Source of the DNA: Bacillota bacterium
GTDB lineage: Bacteria; Bacillota; DTU030
Assembly: GCA_012841005.1 (NCBI GenBank)
Contig: DUVO01000120.1
Location: forward strand, 1 to 11,130
Direction of reading: 5' to 3'
DNA length: 11,130 nt
Shown: positions 7,359 through 11,130 of the stretch, piece after piece
How the letters are laid out: every line of letters begins with the position of its first letter
Numbering within the stretch: position 1 is the stretch's first letter
Notes under the pieces: generated by a model
The model's input: the letters and a program-made list of their open reading frames with translations, nothing else
Told to the model about the DNA's origin: nothing
The model's database searches: none
Made by a program: the position numbers and the translations under genes

Positions 7359-8333
7359 TTACTGCAGTTCAAGAATGGCTGATTTGACAATATTAATAGA
7401 GCCGAGATCTGGACGATATTTTAGTTCAATAACCGGCTTCCTCTCTCCTACGATGGGAAGAACCTCTTCCAAACGATCAGAAGACACGACCACTATGTCT
7501 ACTTTTTCCAGAAAACTTTGCAATTCATCGACAGCCGTGGTTTGGGTTACAGATAACTGGTAGTTACCAATACCAACACAATCCGACAGTTCAAGAAAAT
7601 TTTTGGCAAAGGACTCCGAGCGGCAAACCAAACCAACTTTTTGCTCTCCGGAAATGCGTGCTAATTCGACAATGGTTTCCGGCTCAAGGTTTAAGGCAAT
7701 ACCTATGATGGGTTTATTCAGGTGGGATAGCAATTGCTTTACCTCATTCAAATAGAAAAAAGTAGTAATAATCAGGTCAATATCGGCAAAGTTTTTCATT
7801 ACCGAACTTTTATTCTCATGGAGTTGGGAAAGTAGCACCGGTTTAATGGTAACTCCTGCTCGGGGTTCCAATTCCCGGACAAAATACTGGCAGTATTCCT
7901 CGGTACTGGCGACAAAGGCCAGGCGCACCAAGCGAAGAAATTCCTTCTTTTCCTGGACCCGCTCCAAGGCAATAACCAAAAACTCGTCGAGCCGGAAGGA
8001 TAGTTGGGTCGCCTCTTCTATGGCCAGGTCAATAACTTTCAGGAGTTTGGCCTTCTTGTCCTGTCCTGTCCACAGATCAGTCTTATCAGCAACAAAGGTT
8101 CCCCTACCCTGTTGGGATATAAGGACACCCTCTAATTCCAATTCTTTATAGGCACTGCTGACCGTATTGCGGCTGATCCCCAGTTCATCGGCCAGTTCCC
8201 GTTCTGTGGGCAACTTCTGGCCAGAGGGCCATTGTCCCAATTGGATCCGCTTCTGGATCTGGTTCTTCAGTTGGACATAGAGGGGAATCCCACTTTTATG
8301 TTTCAGGTTTATCCCTGTCCTATTCTCTTTCAC
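7359..8333 (-). CDS. GntR-family transcriptional regulator with an unassigned effector domain
   Basis: DNA-binding regulator, probably of the surrounding genes. Start chosen at GTG 8333 (324 residues) because GGAGG (8345-8341) precedes it by 7 bases; the ATG at 8372 has no site. Seen: an N-terminal winged helix of the GntR class, from SGIPLYVQLKNQI (14-26) through LPTERELADELGISRNTV (41-58) to GRGTFV (76-81). The remaining 240 residues are alternating helix and strand, with a helical linker then segments such as LVRLAFVAST, DIDLIITTFF, KVGLVCRS and VDIVVVSS. This looks like a two-lobed ligand-binding fold rather than the usual FCD, UTRA or aminotransferase domains; I do not recognise the ligand. 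No membrane segment. It sits between gdh and korD on the same strand, so 2-oxoglutarate, a CoA ester or propionate are reasonable but untested effectors. Confidence 0.85.
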   Translation of the reverse strand: MKENRTGINLKHKSGIPLYVQLKNQIQKRIQLGQWPSGQKLPTERELADELGISRNTVSSAYKELELEGVLISQQGRGTFVADKTDLWTGQDKKAKLLKVIDLAIEEATQLSFRLDEFLVIALERVQEKKEFLRLVRLAFVASTEEYCQYFVRELEPRAGVTIKPVLLSQLHENKSSVMKNFADIDLIITTFFYLNEVKQLLSHLNKPIIGIALNLEPETIVELARISGEQKVGLVCRSESFAKNFLELSDCVGIGNYQLSVTQTTAVDELQSFLEKVDIVVVSSDRLEEVLPIVGERKPVIELKYRPDLGSINIVKSAILELQ

Positions 8334-8340
8334 AGCACTT

Positions 8341-8345
8341 CCTCC
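8341..8345 (-). promoter_or_regulatory. Ribosome binding site deciding the gntR GTG start
   Basis: GGAGG on the minus strand, 7 bases before GTG at 8333-8331. It lies inside the frame that would be coding from the ATG at 8372, which itself is preceded by CTAAGAACTACCT with no purine-rich site. This favours the shorter protein. Confidence 0.6.
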
Positions 8346-8423
8346 AGAACTGAACAATTCTTTCTGTTTCATAGGTAGTTCTTAGAGGCACCGACGGCAC
8401 GAAATTGGATAGGAAGTCAGGGC

Positions 8424-8447
8424 GTTGAACCCTGGAAAGGGTTCAAC
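8424..8447 (-). terminator. Perfect 10-bp hairpin after gdh, terminator-like without a T tract
   Basis: GTTGAACCCT and its exact complement AGGGTTCAAC flank a 4-base loop (TTCC as read on the minus strand, GGAA on the plus strand). It begins 17 bases after the gdh stop codon and ends about 90 bases before the gntR GTG. Seen: ten uninterrupted pairs. No run of T follows on either strand, so it is not a classical intrinsic terminator. It may shield the 3' end of gdh mRNA, act as a partial terminator that sets gdh above gntR-kor, or be a processing site. Confidence 0.5.
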
Positions 8448-8463
8448 ACCCCAATTTATTATT

Positions 8464-9723
8464 CTAGATCCATCCCTTGGCCTTCATAGCCCGTGCTACC
8501 TTATCGATTGCTACCATATAGGCAGCCGTACGCATATCTACATTATGCTTTTTATGCATTGCGTATAGATCATCGAAGGCCTTGTTCATAACGATCTCTA
8601 ATTTCTCGTTGATTTCCTCTTCTGTCCAGTAGTAGTTTTGGAGGTTTTGCACCCACTCAAAGTAAGAAACCGTAACCCCTCCGGTATTGGCCAGCACATC
8701 GGGCACCAGTTTAATGCCCCGTTCTTTCAAGATTTCGTCGCCGGCGGTTGTGGTTGGCCCATTGGCCCCTTCAACAACATATTTTGCCTTGATGCGAGGC
8801 GCATTTTCTTCGGTAATCTGGTTTTCCAAGGCACAGGGGAAGATAACGTCGGCGTCAACCTCAAGAGAATACCTCGTATCGGCAAAGACTTCCTTTTCTC
8901 CCGGAGCATCCTTCAGATTATCCGGGTTCTTTTCCGCATACCTGGCCAGTGCAGGAACATCTAAACCTTTACTATTGTATATGGTCCCAGAAATATCACT
9001 TATGGCCACAACCTTGCAGCCTAACTCGTGGAGATGAAGGGCTGCACTGCGTCCTACATTGCCGAACCCTTGGACGGCAACCCGTACCTCCTTGGGATCA
9101 AAACCTTCCGCCTCGGCAAACCGCTTGAAGGTCAACATTATTCCCCGCCCTGTGGCAGGACCCCGACCCAGGGAACCACCGGCAATAATAGGTTTTCCGG
9201 TAATTACACCCGGTGCGTGGTAGCCGACCTGCTTGCAGTATTCATCGACCATCCAGCCCATGATCTTAGGATTAGTACCCATGTCTGGCGCAGGAATATC
9301 TTTGAGGGGGCCGATGTAAGGAGCAATGGCCCGGATATAGCCCCGGCTGACCCGCTCTAATTCCCCTTCCGATAGTTCCCGCGTACCAATGACAACGCCG
9401 CCTTTTCCGCCACCATAGGGTAAGTTGGCAATGGCACACTTGAAGGTCATCCAGGCGGATAATGCTTTAACTTCGTCAGGGTAGACACCCGGGAAGAACC
9501 GCACTCCCCCTTTTGCCGGTCCTAGAGCATCATTATGCTGGGAACGGTAACCTTTGACCATTCTAATTGACCCATCGTCCATCTTGACCGGAAAGGTAAC
9601 TTCGTAAAACCGTAGAGGCTCCTTTAAGATTTCGTATACTGCCGGTTCCATTTCCAGGGCATTGCAAACCTTTTTAATATGTTCTTGGACGCCAGTTAAA
9701 ACATTATTCTTTTCCTCTCCCAT
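8464..9723 (-). CDS. gdh: Glutamate dehydrogenase, NAD-type (Glu/Leu/Phe/Val dehydrogenase family)
   Basis: Reversible oxidative deamination of glutamate to 2-oxoglutarate and ammonium; cytoplasmic hexamer in the family. 419 residues, typical of the short hexameric class. Seen: AKGGVRF with Lys71, TFKCA with Lys95, LPYGGGKGGV with the catalytic Lys107, PAPDMGT with Asp147; these keep the same mutual spacing as Lys89/113/125 and Asp165 of the Clostridium symbiosum enzyme. The Rossmann loop GFGNVG is at 219-224, and Asp243 after the second strand suggests NAD rather than NADP, an inference. Ser353 in NTGGVTVSYFEW is the likely substrate serine. AGGAGG lies about 11 bases before the ATG. Leucine dehydrogenases are shorter and differ around these sites, so glutamate is much the likeliest substrate. 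It supplies the 2-oxoglutarate used by KorDABC. Confidence 0.93.
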   Translation of the reverse strand: MGEEKNNVLTGVQEHIKKVCNALEMEPAVYEILKEPLRFYEVTFPVKMDDGSIRMVKGYRSQHNDALGPAKGGVRFFPGVYPDEVKALSAWMTFKCAIANLPYGGGKGGVVIGTRELSEGELERVSRGYIRAIAPYIGPLKDIPAPDMGTNPKIMGWMVDEYCKQVGYHAPGVITGKPIIAGGSLGRGPATGRGIMLTFKRFAEAEGFDPKEVRVAVQGFGNVGRSAALHLHELGCKVVAISDISGTIYNSKGLDVPALARYAEKNPDNLKDAPGEKEVFADTRYSLEVDADVIFPCALENQITEENAPRIKAKYVVEGANGPTTTAGDEILKERGIKLVPDVLANTGGVTVSYFEWVQNLQNYYWTEEEINEKLEIVMNKAFDDLYAMHKKHNVDMRTAAYMVAIDKVARAMKAKGWI

Positions 9724-10062
9724 AAAAAACGTGCCCTCCTTTTAACCTCTTTTGTCCTACCTGCATACACCTCTAAATTATGCTCCTGTACTATCTCCCC
9801 CTTTCTGCGCCACGGGAAACCACAGTAATAATAGTAGTTTCGTGATAATACCAGCACCGTTAGTTGAGAAGTGCTACCAATTGGAACAAAATATCTCTAT
9901 CAAAATCTGACTGACTGGCAAACCGTTCTACTGTACTCCCGTTGTATATTTTTCCCAGAGCTTATTTAGGGCCAAAAAGGATCAATGGTTTGGTTAATGG
10001 TTCTTCTATATTATTGCTATTCGGTTCCCTTTCCCAAAATCCTCCCAGTTCAACACAAAAAA

Positions 10063-10093
10063 AATATAACACAATTCATTTTTCGATTGTCAA
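10063..10093 (-). promoter_or_regulatory. Probable sigma-A promoter for gdh
   Basis: A consensus -35 TTGACA (10093-10088) is followed after 19 bases by TATATT (10068-10063), one mismatch from the -10 consensus. The three bases before the -10 are TGT, an extended -10, which can compensate for the long spacer. A T-rich initial transcribed region follows. Transcription would begin near 10056, giving gdh an untranslated leader of about 330 bases. The boxes are seen; activity is inferred. Confidence 0.6.
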
Positions 10094-10172
10094 CCCCAGG
10101 ACTTTTTTTGATGGGCTATTGGCGCACCGGGAGCCTCACCAGCAGCTTATTGAGCTATTAAACCTGTATGGG

Positions 10173-10186
10173 GGACAAATATGTCC
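10173..10186. repeat. GGACA-AATA-TGTCC inverted repeat
   Basis: A 5-base arm with its exact complement across a 4-base AT spacer lies 79 bases upstream of the gdh -35 box and just 14 bases after the stop of the membrane-anchored protein gene. The two-fold symmetry with an AT centre resembles a small operator. No T tract follows on the minus strand, so it is not an obvious terminator. It is short enough to be a chance match. Confidence 0.25.
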
Positions 10187-10199
10187 TCATAAATCATTT

Positions 10200-10904
10200 T
10201 TATTGTATATCTATTTCCGGGGGGGAGAACACCAGCTTAGAATCATAGTCGTATATTTCTAAAGAAACTAATAAACTATCATCGGATCCAATACTGGTCC
10301 CATGAAGCTCGAGTCGCCGCAAGCGCAGTTCCTTTTTATCAATCCACAGGTGACAGGTAAAATCCTGCCAAAAAACCTGCCACAGGGGATTGGTTACACC
10401 CGCAAACTTGCCTTCCACCAGATAGCATCTCTGCCCGGCAAAATCCCTTTCCTCCACCAACTCTGCCGAATGCAGGCGCCGCAAATCGGAAAGGGGGCTC
10501 TCGGAAAACAACACCGTTTCCCGGAGCAGGGAAGGTCCTTGACCTCCTTGAAAGCGTATCCAGGAATCCTGGGGATCACGTATTATGAATTCATTGCCGA
10601 TTATGTAAGCTTCCAAGGGATTGGCCAGGGTCTCACCCTTAATATAAAAGCGATCCGGGGCATTCCAGATTCCTTCGATTTCTGTCAAGACAGTCTCTTT
10701 TCCATCAATATGACTAACCGCTCGCAGGTTATATCTGTAGCTGTAGGCAGCATCAAGGTTGTCCAATCCCTTCTGGACGATCTCCTGGGCACTGAGGGGA
10801 GGATGTTGGGATTGATAAACTAACCTCCCCCCAAAGTACAGCAGCAGTACCAGCACCAATACAATTCGGCGTCCCAGGCAGTGATCCAGGAAAACAATCT
10901 GCAT
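10200..10904 (-). CDS. Membrane-anchored extracytoplasmic protein, LolA/RseB-like fold suspected
   Basis: I do not recognise a named family with certainty. Start chosen at ATG 10904 (234 residues) because GGGAGGGGG precedes it at about 7-10 bases; the ATG at 10949 has no site. Seen: a short N-terminus ending in Arg12-Arg13, one hydrophobic segment (about 14-26, V/L-rich) and then a soluble domain outside the membrane. There is no lipobox, so it is a single-pass anchor rather than a lipoprotein. The domain opens with an amphipathic helix (AQEIVQKGLDNLDA) and continues as a run of antiparallel-looking strands with aromatic ends (YSYRYNLRAV, RFYIKGE, DSWIRFQGG, CYLVEGKF, FTCHLWIDKKELRLRRLEL). 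That order resembles LolA/LppX/RseB proteins, which bind lipid or sense envelope stress. Two Cys (in QRCYLVEG and FTCHLW) could pair. No functional link with the downstream fermentation genes is evident. Confidence 0.7.
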   Translation of the reverse strand: MQIVFLDHCLGRRIVLVLVLLLYFGGRLVYQSQHPPLSAQEIVQKGLDNLDAAYSYRYNLRAVSHIDGKETVLTEIEGIWNAPDRFYIKGETLANPLEAYIIGNEFIIRDPQDSWIRFQGGQGPSLLRETVLFSESPLSDLRRLHSAELVEERDFAGQRCYLVEGKFAGVTNPLWQVFWQDFTCHLWIDKKELRLRRLELHGTSIGSDDSLLVSLEIYDYDSKLVFSPPEIDIQ

Positions 10905-10941
10905 CGGATTTCCCCCTCCCTTATTACCTTTCCCATTAATT

Positions 10942-11130
10942 CTAAGCATAGGGTGGGGGCTTTAGAACTCCGGAGCCAACTTTCCGGCCAGGGCTTGTCC
11001 TTCTAAACCGGTAGACGCCAGTGAAATAATGGGGATTTTTTAGTTTGCTACGTTTCCCTGCCCTAACTTTACCTTCATGAACATAGATTAAAGGAACTTC
11101 TTTATTCTTGCCATCTTGGCAGGGTACATG
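10942..11130 (-). CDS. Possible 3' end of an unrecognised gene (partial, enters from right edge)
   Basis: One minus-strand frame is open from the window edge for 62 codons to TAG at 10944-10942. The tail is basic and includes PLIYVHEGKVRAGKRSK and ends in GVLKPPPYA. I see no known domain. Codon use is compatible with the neighbours, but an open frame this short at an edge can occur by chance. The following gene would begin 37 bases later. If this frame is not coding, 10950-11130 holds nothing else that I can support apart from a CTCCGGAG palindrome and a short TGCCA-TCT-TGGCA inverted repeat (11109-11121). Confidence 0.25.
   Translation of the reverse strand, partial: HVPCQDGKNKEVPLIYVHEGKVRAGKRSKLKNPHYFTGVYRFRRTSPGRKVGSGVLKPPPYA

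Larger units (their letters stand above)
9724..10199. other. Long non-coding region upstream of gdh
   Basis: 476 bases with no supported gene. Going from right to left it holds a GGACA-AATA-TGTCC inverted repeat (10173-10186), the gdh promoter candidate (10063-10093), and an AT-rich leader of about 330 bases ending in the gdh ribosome site. Inside the leader I see only small symmetric elements: CCAATTGG (9877-9884), a 5-bp AGCAC/GTGCT stem around it, a CTGACTGACTG microrepeat (9907-9917) and two AATGGTT copies near 9984-10002. No T-box sequence, no recognised riboswitch core and no convincing leader peptide were found. The length alone suggests room for post-initiation or protein-mediated control. 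Confidence 0.5.

Noticed and set aside
7304..7390. N-terminal extension of korD to an ATG at 7390
   Set aside because: It overlaps the end of gntR, has no ribosome site and adds residues unlike any delta subunit; the TTG at 7303 has a near-perfect site.
9877..9884. CCAATTGG palindrome as an operator
   Set aside because: Eight bases with no flanking symmetry is expected by chance at this frequency.
9724..10062. T-box, glutamine-type riboswitch or sigma-54 promoter in the gdh leader
   Set aside because: I found neither the T-box antiterminator sequence, nor a recognisable riboswitch core, nor a TGGCAC-N5-TTGC pair.
10130..10140. GGTGAGGCTCC on the minus strand, like the opening of the M-box (magnesium) riboswitch
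   Set aside because: The rest of the M-box core is missing and the element lies upstream of the gdh -35 box, so it would not be in the gdh transcript.
9942..10262. Plus-strand open frame of 106 codons
   Set aside because: It starts at TTG without a ribosome site, covers the gdh promoter and overlaps the 3' end of the minus-strand membrane protein gene.

Overview
This window looks like a chromosomal segment of an anaerobic, moderate-GC Bacillota (Clostridia, Peptococcaceae/Thermoanaerobacterales-like). The evidence is the strong AGGAGG-type ribosome binding sites, the use of TTG and GTG starts, the four-subunit ferredoxin-linked 2-oxoacid oxidoreductase, and a methylmalonyl-CoA mutase split into separate large and small subunits. 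No species can be named from sequence reading alone. Every supported gene lies on the minus strand, so transcription runs from right to left.

Layout in transcriptional order. At the right edge is an open frame that may be the end of an unrecognised gene (10942-11130). Next come a membrane-anchored protein resembling the LolA/RseB fold (10200-10904), a 476-bp non-coding region with a good promoter (10063-10093) and a leader of about 330 nt, and glutamate dehydrogenase (8464-9723). A perfect 10-bp hairpin (8424-8447) and a GntR-type regulator (7359-8333) follow. Then a tight block begins: korD, korA, korB and korC (2-oxoglutarate:ferredoxin oxidoreductase, 4589-7303), methylmalonyl-CoA mutase large and small subunits (2417-4562), the mutase G-protein chaperone meaB (1431-2387) and methylmalonyl-CoA epimerase (1020-1427). 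After a short gap with a palindromic promoter candidate, the 5' 60% of a methylmalonyl-CoA decarboxylase alpha subunit or propionyl-CoA carboxylase beta subunit gene runs off the left edge (1-937).

Taken together the enzymes form a continuous chemical route: glutamate to 2-oxoglutarate (Gdh), to succinyl-CoA plus reduced ferredoxin (KorDABC), to (R)-methylmalonyl-CoA (mutase, protected by MeaB), to (S)-methylmalonyl-CoA (epimerase), to propionyl-CoA plus CO2 (carboxyltransferase). The simplest reading is a glutamate-to-propionate fermentation locus, with the GntR protein as its probable local regulator. The opposite direction (propionate to 2-oxoglutarate and glutamate) is chemically possible. 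No gene here is new as a family; the novelty, if any, is the gathering of the whole route in one co-directional locus and the regulatory DNA around gdh, gntR and mmdA. I saw no tRNA, rRNA, CRISPR array, insertion sequence or attachment site.
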